Part shown: positions 8,422 through 16,689 of the stretch, piece by piece
Layout: the number at the start of each line of letters is the position of its first letter
Numbering within the stretch: the stretch's first letter is position 1
NCBI GenBank assembly: GCA_938023515.1
Contig: CALJDR010000029.1
Span: 1-46,448, forward strand
Length of the DNA: 46,448 nt
Reading direction: 5' to 3'
From: an uncultured Flavobacteriales bacterium
GTDB taxonomy: Bacteria; Bacteroidota; Bacteroidia; Flavobacteriales; UBA1820
Position numbers and translations under genes: made by a program
Notes under the pieces: generated by a model
Told to the model about the DNA's origin: nothing
Seen by the model: only the letters and a program-made list of their open reading frames with translations
Databases searched by the model: none

Positions 8422-8607
8422 TTAAATTTCTCCTGCCCCGCGCTCCCAAAAACGCCGGGCGGATGTCTTTTTGCGGTCGTAAACTTTCTTGCTCTTGCGG
8501 ATACGGCTGTGGAGGATGCTCCGGCCGAAAGCCTTTATCTCCTCCTCCCGGTCCTGGGCGCGGATCGTCCGCAAAACATCCAGATTGACGTCTTTTTTCT
8601 TTTTCAT
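8422..8607 (-). CDS. Small conserved-looking basic protein between rpe and thiL
   Basis: A 61-aa protein rich in Lys and Arg (starts MKKKKDVNLDVLRTIR; RIRKSKKVYDRKK near the end), predicted helical and soluble. Its ATG overlaps the rpe stop codon as ATGA (8604-8607), the coupling expected of a real gene. The thiL ATG follows 29 bp after its stop. I recall similar short DREEEI...SKK.YxRKK proteins in Bacteroidales but cannot verify that here. The charge suggests RNA or ribosome binding, which is speculation. Confidence 0.65.
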   Translation of the reverse strand: MKKKKDVNLDVLRTIRAQDREEEIKAFGRSILHSRIRKSKKVYDRKKTSARRFWERGAGEI

Positions 8608-9254
8608 CGCCGCAATGCCTCGACCGCTGCGGCCGGATCGGCGCTTTTGAACACGAAATTACCGGCGACCAGCATATCGGCTCCCGCCTCGAACAGGCGT
8701 CCCGCATTTTTGTCGTTCACCCCGCCGTCCACTTCGACGATAGCCTTCGAACCGGCACGCGCCATCAGCTCGCGCAAACGGGTCAGTTTTTCGTACGTAT
8801 GTTCGATAAAGGCCTGCCCGCCGAAACCGGGGTTCACCGACATGACCAGTACCAGGTCGACATCGGCGATAATATCTTCCAGGGTATTCACAGGCGTCGC
8901 CGGATTCAGCGATACTCCGGCCAGGGCCCCTGCCGATTTTATCTGCTGCACCGCCCGGTGCAGATGCCGGGTAGCCTCCTGGTGTATCGTGAGTATTTTC
9001 GCTCCCAATTGCACAAAACGGTCGATATAGCGCTCCGGATCGACGATCATCAAATGCACGTCGAGCGGTTTTTCCGCCACACGGGCTATAGCTTCCAACA
9101 CAGGCATACCGAATGAGATGTTCGGCACGAACACCCCGTCCATCACATCCACGTGGAGGTAATCGGCCGAAGAGGTGTTCATCCGTTCGATATCGCGCCC
9201 CAGGGCGGCAAAATCCGCGGAGAGCAGCGAAGGGGATATCATTTTTTGTTTCAT
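8604..9254 (-). CDS. rpe: Ribulose-phosphate 3-epimerase
   Basis: Interconverts ribulose 5-phosphate and xylulose 5-phosphate in the pentose phosphate pathway. The 216-aa TIM barrel shows the metal-site motifs HVDVMDGVFVPN and DVHLMI, plus VMSVNPGFGGQ and EVDGGVN near the phosphate site. The length is normal. It starts 21 bp after argB and overlaps the following small gene by ATGA, so it is likely translated from the argB transcript. Confidence 0.96.
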   Translation of the reverse strand: MKQKMISPSLLSADFAALGRDIERMNTSSADYLHVDVMDGVFVPNISFGMPVLEAIARVAEKPLDVHLMIVDPERYIDRFVQLGAKILTIHQEATRHLHRAVQQIKSAGALAGVSLNPATPVNTLEDIIADVDLVLVMSVNPGFGGQAFIEHTYEKLTRLRELMARAGSKAIVEVDGGVNDKNAGRLFEAGADMLVAGNFVFKSADPAAAVEALRR

Positions 9255-9275
9255 GTCCGGATCGTGTTTTTAGCG

Positions 9276-10043
9276 TTAGGGTACTATTTCCGTATGAGGG
9301 CTGTCCGGGCGGGCGATGTAGGCCGGCGATGCGATGATCACCTTTTTCACCCCGCTGCGGATAGCCGCAAAAGCGTTTTCCAGTTTGGGCAGCATCCCGC
9401 CGGAAACCGTGCCGTCCGCCTTGAGGCGTTCGAACGCGGCCGCATCGATATGCGGAATGACGCTCGTATCGTCGTCGGGGGCCGAAAGGACGCCGTCCTT
9501 TTCAAAACAGAATATCAGTTCCGTATCGGCGAATCCCGCCAGAGCTTTGGCCACTTCCGAAGCTACCGTATCGGCGTTGGTATTGAGCAGCGTTCCCTGT
9601 CCGTCGTGCGTAATAGCACAAAATACGGGTGTAAATCCCGCATCGGCCAGGGCTTTGATCCCTGCGCCGTTGACTTTGTCCACATCACCCACGTATCCGT
9701 AATCGACGTCGCCCGTGCGGCGTTTGTGCGAGAGGATCGCCCCGCAATCCGCCCCCGACAGTCCCACCGCATTGCAGCCCAGCCCCTGAAGGGCGGCCAC
9801 CACATTCTTGTTGATCAGTCCCGCATAGACCATCGTCACCACGTCAAGCGTCTGGCGGTCGGTCACCCGGCGGCCGGCGACCATTTTTGTTTCGATACCC
9901 AGCGTTTTGGACAGCGCCGTAGCGATCTTGCCCCCGCCGTGCACCAACACTTTATCGCCCGGCATACGGGCGAAATCCGCTTCGAAAGCCGCAAGAGCCT
10001 CCGCATTGTCTATGACGTTACCGCCTATTTTTATCACTTTCAT
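9276..10043 (-). CDS. argB: Acetylglutamate (or acylglutamate) kinase
   Basis: Second step of arginine synthesis: phosphorylates N-acylglutamate. The 255-aa amino-acid-kinase fold has KIGGNVID at the N-terminus, HGGGK, GLSGADCG and NTNADT. It is at the short end of the family and lacks the N-terminal extension of arginine-inhibited forms, so feedback inhibition by arginine is less likely (inference). In Bacteroides the acyl group is succinyl, and the same may hold here given the carbamoyltransferase upstream. A -7 box ends only 5 nt before the ATG, so the message is almost leaderless. Confidence 0.94.
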   Translation of the reverse strand: MKVIKIGGNVIDNAEALAAFEADFARMPGDKVLVHGGGKIATALSKTLGIETKMVAGRRVTDRQTLDVVTMVYAGLINKNVVAALQGLGCNAVGLSGADCGAILSHKRRTGDVDYGYVGDVDKVNGAGIKALADAGFTPVFCAITHDGQGTLLNTNADTVASEVAKALAGFADTELIFCFEKDGVLSAPDDDTSVIPHIDAAAFERLKADGTVSGGMLPKLENAFAAIRSGVKKVIIASPAYIARPDSPHTEIVP

Positions 10044-10048
10044 CCCTG

Positions 10049-10056
10049 CAAATATA
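10049..10056 (-). promoter_or_regulatory. -7 box directly before argB
   Basis: Read on the minus strand this is TATATTTG, an exact TAnnTTTG match, with 5 nt between box and ATG. No good -33 element is visible at the usual distance. Together with the terminator behind argF it suggests argB-rpe-thiL has its own transcript. Confidence 0.5.
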
Positions 10057-10074
10057 AATCATTCGTCCCGCAAT

Positions 10075-10101
10075 AAAAAAGGACTTCTACCGAAGTCCTT
10101 T
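10075..10101 (-). terminator. Intrinsic terminator overlapping the carbamoyltransferase stop codon
   Basis: AAAGGACTTC (10078-10087) and GAAGTCCTTT (10092-10101) form a perfect 10-bp stem around a 4-nt loop, followed on the minus strand by a T-run. The stop codon (10087-10089) is inside the hairpin. Confidence 0.75.
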
Positions 10102-11040
10102 GAGCATTTCCCGGAAGATGTACTGGGCGGACACTTCGCGGTTTTTGGCTTCCTGCACCACGATACTGGCGGGGGAATCCAGCACTTTTTCCGACACGAT
10201 GACGTTGCGGCGCACAGGCAGGCAGTGCATGAATTTCCCGTCGTTGGTCAGGGCCATCTTCCGCTCGTCGATCATCCAGTCGTAATCTTTTTTGAGTATC
10301 TGCCCGTAATGGGCGTAGCTGGACCAATTCTTGGCATACACGAAATCCGCCCCTTCGAGCGCTTTGTCCTGGTCGTACTCGATCCGGGCCCCTTTGGCGA
10401 ATTTCTCGCTCAGTTCATACCCGGGAGGGCACGTGATGACGAAATCCACCTTTTTCGAGGCGGTCATGAAATCAGCAAAAGCGTTCGGCACGCTCTGCGG
10501 CAGGGCGCGGGGATGCCCGGCCCACGAAAGCACCACTTTGGGGCGCTCCGTCTTCTTGAACTCTTCGATAGTGATCAGGTCGGCCAGCGCCTGCAGCGGG
10601 TGCGAAGTAGCGCTTTCCAGGCTGACAATGGGGACATCGGTATACTGTATAAAGGAGCTCAGCACCTTTTCCGAATAGTCAAATTCGCGGTCTTTCAGCC
10701 CCGGGAAAGAACGGATGCCCAGGATATCGCAGTACTGCGCCATCACGGGGGCGGCTTCCTTGATATGTTCGGCCGTAGAGCCTTCCATTACCACGCCATC
10801 TTCGAATTCCAGCGCCCAGCCGTCCGTGCCGACGTTCATCACGATCACATTGGCCCCGAGGTTTTGCGCCGCGCGCTGGCTGGACAGCCGCGTGCGGAGG
10901 GACGAATTGAAAAATATGAGCCCGATGGTCTTGTTCTCCCCAAGGTATTTTTCGCCGTAGGGGCTTTTCTTAAGCTCCAATGCTTCTTTTACGGCGGCAT
11001 CCACATCCTTGAGGTCGGCCGCTGCGGTGAATTTTCTCAT
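10087..11040 (-). CDS. argF': N-acylornithine carbamoyltransferase (probably succinylornithine)
   Basis: Transfers a carbamoyl group to an N-acylated ornithine, giving N-acylcitrulline, in the Bacteroides-type arginine route. The 317-aa protein has the carbamoyl-phosphate motif FFNSSLRTR (family form FxxSxRTR) and MHCLPVRRN, both typical of the SOTC/AOTC branch and unlike ordinary OTC. At the residue known to set acyl specificity (Glu in the Xanthomonas acetyl enzyme, Pro in the B. fragilis succinyl enzyme) I read Ala90 in the segment MEGSTAEH. Published swaps of that Glu to small or hydrophobic residues favoured succinylornithine, so succinyl use is the better guess. It follows the DUF3267 gene by 29 bp. 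Confidence 0.9.
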   Translation of the reverse strand: MRKFTAAADLKDVDAAVKEALELKKSPYGEKYLGENKTIGLIFFNSSLRTRLSSQRAAQNLGANVIVMNVGTDGWALEFEDGVVMEGSTAEHIKEAAPVMAQYCDILGIRSFPGLKDREFDYSEKVLSSFIQYTDVPIVSLESATSHPLQALADLITIEEFKKTERPKVVLSWAGHPRALPQSVPNAFADFMTASKKVDFVITCPPGYELSEKFAKGARIEYDQDKALEGADFVYAKNWSSYAHYGQILKKDYDWMIDERKMALTNDGKFMHCLPVRRNVIVSEKVLDSPASIVVQEAKNREVSAQYIFREMLKGLR

Positions 11041-11069
11041 CTTTTATCTTTGTTTTTCTTTATTTCATT

Positions 11070-11645
11070 CTATTGTACCGTCCGATAGCCTACCGCATCG
11101 GGCAGGTCCTCGACAAAAGCGCCGGGAGACACCTTGCGCAACAGTCCGGCATAAATGATGTCCCCGCCCGCCGCAATGACAAATATCACCGAAAGGACGA
11201 ACACGAACACGCTGCCCCACCACACGGCCAGCGCCATCGGCACGATGCCTTGCAGTACCAATGGCCCCAGGCACACCGTCGACATTTGCCAGGCGCGCAG
11301 CGGCACCCGGGAATGGGCGAAAGGACTCATTGTCTTCCGGTCGAATCCGAAACTCAGGCTCCGGAAACCACCTTTGGCAAAAAGGGCGATCAGCACTCCG
11401 TGTATGCCCTCGTGCACGAACACCCCTGCCAGGAGCGTCGCAATGAATATAAGCATCCACATCACATAGGAAAGCATCCACCGCCAGAACCCTATCGAAG
11501 AGGACTGCGTCCAGAACGAGAAGTCCCACCGGGGAAAATTGAGGATAAAAACGGTTGCCGCCAGCAAAAGAACCGGCAGCACGATATAACGCACCGTGCG
11601 TTTATTAGCATCCTCTATGCTTACCCGGCATTCCATAAAAGGCAT
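11070..11645 (-). CDS. DUF3267 membrane zincin-like protein
   Basis: A 191-aa membrane protein with about four hydrophobic segments. An HExxH zinc-protease motif (VHEGIH, residues about 78-83) lies in or next to a membrane segment, and a C-terminal motif DLPDAVGY fits the DUF3267 'putative zincin' family. Its start overlaps the stop of the nicotinamidase-like gene by one base. Why it sits among arginine genes is unclear; it may simply share the transcript. Proteolytic activity has not been shown for the family as far as I know. Confidence 0.8.
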   Translation of the reverse strand: MPFMECRVSIEDANKRTVRYIVLPVLLLAATVFILNFPRWDFSFWTQSSSIGFWRWMLSYVMWMLIFIATLLAGVFVHEGIHGVLIALFAKGGFRSLSFGFDRKTMSPFAHSRVPLRAWQMSTVCLGPLVLQGIVPMALAVWWGSVFVFVLSVIFVIAAGGDIIYAGLLRKVSPGAFVEDLPDAVGYRTVQ

Positions 11646-12289
11646 TACTGGGCCGATGCGAAGAATTCTTCCGAAGTCATCACAGTTAGTTTTTCATCCT
11701 CCGCCCACTCTTCGCTCTCCAGCGGATCGGGCAGACCGGGCAGGCTGGCAATGGCGTCGGACAGCACGATGACCGGGAATTCCCGCTCGCGCAGGCCATC
11801 CACCGCGAACTTGACACATACGTTACCCGACACGCCGTACACAACGGCCGTATCGCGCCCCGTCTCGTCGTAGAGCGATTCGATGAAATCGTCCATATTG
11901 GGATTGCCTTCGAATACGTCGAACGCATCCTTGGTTACGAGAAATTCACGGTATTTCGCAATGTCGAAATCACGGTACAGTTTTTCCCAGGATACCATCA
12001 GGGGCTTTTCAGGACGCGTCTCCGGGATATATTCGGATCCGGGCGTACCCGCCATACAATGGGGAGGGAAAGAGGATTTGAAGTCGGGCTTGTCCGAAAG
12101 TTCCGCGCTGTCGCCGTAATGGTAATCGGCGGTGGACACCACAGGAATCCCTTTTTCCCGGGCAAATGCCGTCAGGCGCGCCAGGACCGGCCGGATTTCG
12201 TCCGCGCCGTCCACGTACAGCGTTCCGGTCTTTTCCATGAAGTCCTTTTGCGTATCCACGTTCCAGAAAAACACTTTTTTCAAATCCAT
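11645..12289 (-). CDS. Cysteine hydrolase of the isochorismatase family, nicotinamidase-like
   Basis: A 214-aa protein with the cysteine-hydrolase triad: Asp in NVDTQKDF, Lys in LVTKDAFD and Cys in SGNVCVKFAVDGL. The metal-site segment TADYHYGDS and the motif FPPHCMAGTPGSEY resemble nicotinamidase/pyrazinamidase (PncA), so nicotinamide deamidation in NAD salvage is the best guess. A different amide substrate is possible. It starts 16 bp after argD and overlaps the DUF3267 gene by one base, so it is part of the arg transcript. Confidence 0.85.
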   Translation of the reverse strand: MDLKKVFFWNVDTQKDFMEKTGTLYVDGADEIRPVLARLTAFAREKGIPVVSTADYHYGDSAELSDKPDFKSSFPPHCMAGTPGSEYIPETRPEKPLMVSWEKLYRDFDIAKYREFLVTKDAFDVFEGNPNMDDFIESLYDETGRDTAVVYGVSGNVCVKFAVDGLREREFPVIVLSDAIASLPGLPDPLESEEWAEDEKLTVMTSEEFFASAQ

Positions 12290-12305
12290 TGTCTTATCGT
12301 TTTGG

Positions 12306-13439
12306 TTACCAGTCTTTCGTCAGTTCGGCAAGGGCCCCGCAAAGCGCGTCCACATCCTCCTTTTTCACCGTCAGGGGCGGAAGGAAACGGATCATGGCCG
12401 GATTCGATGCCGAGCCTGTAAATATATGTTTTTTCAGGACAAGTTCCTTGCGCAGGGCGGCGACCGGCCGGTCGAATTCTACGCCCAGCATCAATCCGCG
12501 GCCTTTCACGGCGATCACATGGGGCAATGCAGCAAACTTTTCGGCGGCATAAGCACCCATTTTTGCGGCGTTCTCGACCAGTTTTTCCTGTTCCATTACG
12601 TCGATCACAGCCAAGGCGGCCGCACAGGCCAGATGGTTCCCGCCAAAAGTGGTCCCCAGCATTCCGTATTGCGCTTCGATATCCGGGGCGATCAGGATGC
12701 CTGCCACCGGAAAACCATTCCCGATGCCCTTGGCGATGGAAATAATATCCGGGCGAATTCCATAATGCTGAAAAGCGAAATATTTTCCCGTACGTCCGCA
12801 ACCGGACTGTACCTCATCGAGGATCAGTTTGGCACCGGCTTTTTTACATTCTTTTTCAAGGGCCTGCATGAATTCCGCCGTCGGCATTCCCATACCGCCG
12901 ACTCCCTGTATTCCCTCGACGATCACCGCGCAGACATCGCCCCCGGCAAGGGCTTTCTTCACTCCTTCGATATCGTTCAGAGGAACGAACGTGCGCTTCT
13001 GCACGTCATTCACGGGAGCTACTATCTTGGGGTTGTCCGTGACGGCGACCGCTTCGGACGTACGCCCGTGAAACGATTTGCCGAATGCCACCACCCGGTC
13101 GCGGCCCGTGAGGAACGAGGCGAGTTTGATGGCATTCTCATTGGCCTCTGCCCCGCTGTTACACAGGAACAGGGTATAATCGTCCATCCCGCTGATCTTC
13201 CCCAATCTTTCGGCCAAGGTACGCTGTACGGTGTTGACCACCGAATTGGAGTAAAATCCCAGGCGCGATACCTGCTCGGAAACGGATTTGACATAATGCG
13301 GGTGGGAATGCCCGATAGAGATCACGGCATGCCCCCCGTAGAGGTCGAGATATTCCTGTCCGTCGGCATCCCACACCCGCGTGTCGAGCCCCCGGACAAT
13401 GTCCACATTGTATAATGGATAAACGTCGAAAAGTTTCAT
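12306..13439 (-). CDS. argD: Acetylornithine/acylornithine aminotransferase
   Basis: A PLP-dependent class-III aminotransferase of 377 aa that converts N-acylglutamate semialdehyde to N-acylornithine. It shows NSGAEANENAIKLA, the cofactor-binding segment LILDEVQSGCGRTG, the Schiff-base Lys in ISIAKGIGNGFP and TTFGGNHLACAA. The length is typical. The nearest upstream gene is argC, but 535 bp containing a dispersed repeat lie between them, so argD may need its own promoter. I see no exact TAnnTTTG box directly upstream. Confidence 0.95.
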   Translation of the reverse strand: MKLFDVYPLYNVDIVRGLDTRVWDADGQEYLDLYGGHAVISIGHSHPHYVKSVSEQVSRLGFYSNSVVNTVQRTLAERLGKISGMDDYTLFLCNSGAEANENAIKLASFLTGRDRVVAFGKSFHGRTSEAVAVTDNPKIVAPVNDVQKRTFVPLNDIEGVKKALAGGDVCAVIVEGIQGVGGMGMPTAEFMQALEKECKKAGAKLILDEVQSGCGRTGKYFAFQHYGIRPDIISIAKGIGNGFPVAGILIAPDIEAQYGMLGTTFGGNHLACAAALAVIDVMEQEKLVENAAKMGAYAAEKFAALPHVIAVKGRGLMLGVEFDRPVAALRKELVLKKHIFTGSASNPAMIRFLPPLTVKKEDVDALCGALAELTKDW

Positions 13440-13728
13440 TATTTTATTTTGTTTTTTGTTCTTAAGGTTTTTATTGTCGGATTATTCCGTATGTACTTTT
13501 CTTTTGTCTGCCGCACAAAAGGCCGGGAGCCCCGGCAAGGCGGAAAAGAAAAGACAACCGTTCAGCGACATCAGTCGCAAAAGCCTCCGCCGGTTTTGCA
13601 ACATCGCCGTTCGGAACGCCCGAAAACGGCGGGCTTCGAAACTCGCCCGCTAAAGCAGGCTCGAACAGTCTGCGCCCTTTTTTCCGTTTCCGGGCTTCCT
13701 CGCGCCGGCAAAACCGAAGCGGGTAAAT
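13440..13728. other. Non-coding stretch between argD and the repeat element
   Basis: No convincing gene. Open frames here translate to low-complexity basic sequence and shift freely. The DNA is rich in short inverted repeats, for example GCGGGC...GCCCGC near 13630-13650, and in purine-rich patches like those of the adjacent repeat. It may be a decayed part of the same element. Confidence 0.5.
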
Positions 13729-13928
13729 GAATAAAGGGCCGCTGCGTTTGCGAGCGAACAGCCCCGGAAAGGGCGAATCATGAAGCCTGATGCTCGTTAG
13801 CCCTTTTCGGGGCGTAAAGAGAGCGATGCAAACCATTCGGGAGGCACAGCCTCTCTTTCTTTTCCGTTCAGCCGGGATCACCCGGTCTTTTGAGCCCACA
13901 AAAGAAAGTGGAGTCCGTGCCCGGACAG
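13729..13928 (+). repeat. Dispersed intergenic repeat, copy A
   Basis: The core 13729-13840 matches the reverse complement of 21750-21862 over about 112 bp, including identical blocks such as GGGCCGCTGCGTTTGCGAG and GCGTAAAGAGAGCGATGCAA. A 14-bp stem (13761-13774 with 13800-13813, loop 25 nt) lies in the core. A looser right flank shares CAAAAGAAAGTGGA near 13898 with copy B, which carries extra sequence between core and flank. It sits between argC and argD, on the strand opposite to those genes. Confidence 0.8.
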
Positions 13929-13974
13929 GGCGAAATGGGACAATTATTGCCGAATATTACCCTGATATACCGAC

Positions 13975-14976
13975 TTAAAAAGCCGAAGCCTTCAGGCCGA
14001 GCCCCATATCTTCCGGTAGCCCGAACATCAGATTCATATTCTGTATCGCCTGACCCGAAGCCCCTTTTATCAGGTTGTCTATCACCGAAGTCACCAGCAG
14101 CTTGTCGCCGTGTTTGAGCAGTCCGATCACGCATTTGTTGGTATTGACCGCCATCTTCATGTGTACTTGCGGCGCATCCGAGAGCAGCGTGAAGACCGCC
14201 GTGCGGTAAAACTCGCCATAGATACGCCTGGCCTCTTCCAGGTCACCGTCAAAATCGGTATAAGCGGTAGCAAATATTCCCCGCGCATGGTTTCCGCGGA
14301 TAGGCAGGAAATAAAGTTCGCGCTCCAACCCGCCGTTCAGTTTGGCCAGCGTCTCCTTGATCTCTCCCAAATGCTGATGCGAAAAAGGTTTGTAATACGA
14401 CAGGTTATCCGCCCGCCAGGAGAAATGGGTCGTCGCCGAAGGCTTTACTCCGGCACCGGTCGATCCGGTCACCGCATTGACATGGATGTCACCCTGCAAC
14501 AAACCTTTGGATGCCAGCGGAGCCAGTGCCAACTGGATAGCCGTCGCGAAACAGCCCGGGTTGGCAATGTCGTGCGCCCGGGCGATTTTGGCCCGGTTCA
14601 CCTCCGGGAGCCCATACACGAACTTCCGGCCCATAAAGCGCGAATCGGCTTTCAGGCGAAACTCGTTGGACAAGTCGATGATGCGCGTATGCTCGCAGAC
14701 CGGGTTTTCCTTCAGGAAATTGCCGGTATCTCCATGCGCCGTGCACATGAATAACACGTCGACCGTAGGGTTGACCTCAGCGGAAAAACACATATCCGTC
14801 ACACCCAGCAGGTCGTAATGGATGCTGTGAAGCGGCTGCCCGGCACTCGAAGTGGAATACACGAAATCCACCTTGACCTTCGGATGTCGTAGGATAATTC
14901 GCAGCAGTTCGCCTGCGGTATAACCGGCACCCCCTACGATGCCTATCTTGAGTTTACGTTGTGTGTCGTTTATCAT
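13975..14976 (-). CDS. argC: N-acyl-gamma-glutamyl-phosphate reductase
   Basis: NADPH-dependent reduction of acylglutamyl phosphate, step three of arginine synthesis. The protein is 333 aa from the chosen start and shows the Rossmann motif GIVGGAGYTAGELLRI, the catalytic Cys in ANPGCFAT and HxGE-type residues in FSHQHLGEI. The frame extends to 15021, but ATG 14976 overlaps the stop of the rhodanese gene as ATGA and begins with the conserved N-terminus, so I prefer it. Confidence 0.94.
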   Translation of the reverse strand: MINDTQRKLKIGIVGGAGYTAGELLRIILRHPKVKVDFVYSTSSAGQPLHSIHYDLLGVTDMCFSAEVNPTVDVLFMCTAHGDTGNFLKENPVCEHTRIIDLSNEFRLKADSRFMGRKFVYGLPEVNRAKIARAHDIANPGCFATAIQLALAPLASKGLLQGDIHVNAVTGSTGAGVKPSATTHFSWRADNLSYYKPFSHQHLGEIKETLAKLNGGLERELYFLPIRGNHARGIFATAYTDFDGDLEEARRIYGEFYRTAVFTLLSDAPQVHMKMAVNTNKCVIGLLKHGDKLLVTSVIDNLIKGASGQAIQNMNLMFGLPEDMGLGLKASAF

Positions 14977-15455
14977 TTCCCTTTGCTTTCTTGAATATCT
15001 TTCAACTGGCCTTCCAGCCATTGCGACTTTTTTTTCCGGGGTCGGTTTTCTTCTTTGACCTCTGTCCCCCGGGTCGGCAAATGCCGGAATTTCCAGGCCT
15101 CGATGCCCCCTTTGAGGTTATAGACCATGTATCCCCTGCGGGACAGGAGCCGCGCCGCCGTATCGCTGCGCTTCCCGGTGCGGCAATAGACGGCGAACGG
15201 CGTTTTATGGCTCAGGCTGTCCACCGAAGCCAGAAAAGCGATCGTATCGGCTACCGGGATGTTCAGTGCTCCTTTTATGTGTTCCGCCCGGTATTCCTCC
15301 GGGGTACGCACATCGAGCAGGCGCACTTTCTTGTTGCTGGTGATCAGCGAATGAAACTGCATCGGCGGAAGGTCCATGTACCCTTTCCCGCAGCCTGCCA
15401 ACAACAGGACGGAGAAAATAGCCAAAGATATACCCGCGGCAGCCTTCATTCCCAC
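14973..15455 (-). CDS. Rhodanese-like lipoprotein
   Basis: 160 aa with a lipoprotein signal peptide (ending LLLAGC, lipobox Cys about 22) and a single rhodanese domain. The active-site loop is CRTGKRSD and LLDVRTPEEY is typical. The tail is strongly basic. Rhodaneses carry sulfur on the active Cys; this one would act outside the cytoplasm, anchored to a membrane. It lies 6 bp after argG and overlaps argC by ATGA, so it is co-translated with arginine genes although no link to that pathway is known to me. Confidence 0.88.
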   Translation of the reverse strand: MGMKAAAGISLAIFSVLLLAGCGKGYMDLPPMQFHSLITSNKKVRLLDVRTPEEYRAEHIKGALNIPVADTIAFLASVDSLSHKTPFAVYCRTGKRSDTAARLLSRRGYMVYNLKGGIEAWKFRHLPTRGTEVKEENRPRKKKSQWLEGQLKDIQESKGK

Positions 15456-15461
15456 CCAGCT

Positions 15462-16688
15462 TTATTTCTTTTTCCCGGAGGTTTTCCCGGCCTGCTTTTT
15501 GTTCAGGCCGTTCACATGGTAATAGATTTTGTTCGGCAGCGACAGGACTTTGATAAAGCCCTCGGCATCCTTGCCGGTAAAGGCCTTGTTCATCTCGCCG
15601 TACTCGCCGAATCCGGAATTCATCAGGTCGTAAGGCGACTTAACCCCTTCCACCAGGAACGTGTAAGGTCGCAGGATCACCCCGACACGGCCGGTAACGG
15701 ATTTTTGGGAACTCTCCAGGAAAGCCTCCATGTCGCGCATCACCGGATCGAGATATTGTCCTTCATGCATCAGCATACCATAAAAATTGCCGATCTGCTC
15801 CTTCCAATAGGCCTGCCATTTGGTCATCGTGTGCTTTTCGAGCATATGATGGGCCTTGATGATCACCAGGGCGGCGGCGGCTTCGAAACCTACACGGCCT
15901 TTGATGCCGATGATCGTATCGCCGACATGCATATCCCGGCCGATGGCGTAGGCCGAAGCGATCTTTTCCAGTTCGACGATGACTTTCAGCGGGGCCATTT
16001 TCCTGCCGTTCAGCCCGACAGGTTCGCCCTTTTCAAAGTCGATGGTGATCGTCCGTACTTTCGTTTCTTTCAGCTGGCTGGGATACGCCTCTTCGGGCAG
16101 CGTCTGTTCGGAATGGAGCGTTTCCACCCCGCCTACCGAAGTGCCCCAGATCCCCTGGTTGATCGAGTATTTGGATTTTTCCCACGAAGCGGCCGCTCCG
16201 TGTTTCTTCAGGAAATCGATCTCGTCCTGACGGGAAAGGGCCAGGTCGCGCACCAACGCGATGATCTCGATACCGGGCGCCAGCGTCTGGAATATCATGT
16301 CGAAACGCACCTGGTCGTTGCCCGCCCCGGTCGATCCGTGGGCTACCGCATGTACGCCAATTTCCTTGGCATATTCGATAATGGCAATGGCCTGGAATAC
16401 GCGCTCCGAGCTGACGGAGATCGGATAGCTGTTGCCGCGCAGCACGTTGCCGAATATCATGTAGCGCAGCGCCTTGTCGTAGAATTCCTGGGTGATATCT
16501 ATGTTGGCATGGGATACGGCACCGAGTTTGAGCGCCTTTTTCTCCACTTCCTTCAGTTCCTTTTCGGAAAAACCGCCGGTATTTACCAAGGCGGTATATA
16601 CTTCGTAACCTTTCTCTTCCTTGAGATACTTGACACAAAACGAGGTATCCAGCCCTCCGCTGAAGGCCACCAATACTTTCTTTTTCAT
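15462..16688 (-). CDS. argG: Argininosuccinate synthase
   Basis: Joins citrulline and aspartate using ATP. The 408-aa protein has the N-terminal pyrophosphatase-type ATP motif AFSGGLDTS and AHGSTGAGNDQVRFD, with YSINQGIWGTS in the middle. A Lys-rich tail (KTSGKKK) is appended at the C-terminus. It follows the GNAT gene by 1 bp, so the two are tightly coupled. argH, argE-type deacylase and carbamoyl-phosphate synthase are not in this window. Confidence 0.95.
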   Translation of the reverse strand: MKKKVLVAFSGGLDTSFCVKYLKEEKGYEVYTALVNTGGFSEKELKEVEKKALKLGAVSHANIDITQEFYDKALRYMIFGNVLRGNSYPISVSSERVFQAIAIIEYAKEIGVHAVAHGSTGAGNDQVRFDMIFQTLAPGIEIIALVRDLALSRQDEIDFLKKHGAAASWEKSKYSINQGIWGTSVGGVETLHSEQTLPEEAYPSQLKETKVRTITIDFEKGEPVGLNGRKMAPLKVIVELEKIASAYAIGRDMHVGDTIIGIKGRVGFEAAAALVIIKAHHMLEKHTMTKWQAYWKEQIGNFYGMLMHEGQYLDPVMRDMEAFLESSQKSVTGRVGVILRPYTFLVEGVKSPYDLMNSGFGEYGEMNKAFTGKDAEGFIKVLSLPNKIYYHVNGLNKKQAGKTSGKKK

Positions 16689-16689
16689 C

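Noticed and set aside
13471..13899. A 142-codon open frame on the minus strand between argC and argD
   Set aside because: It runs through the dispersed repeat and is basic low-complexity sequence. Part of it (RMVCIALFTP) is simply the translation of the repeat, also seen at copy B, and it has no start context or family motif.
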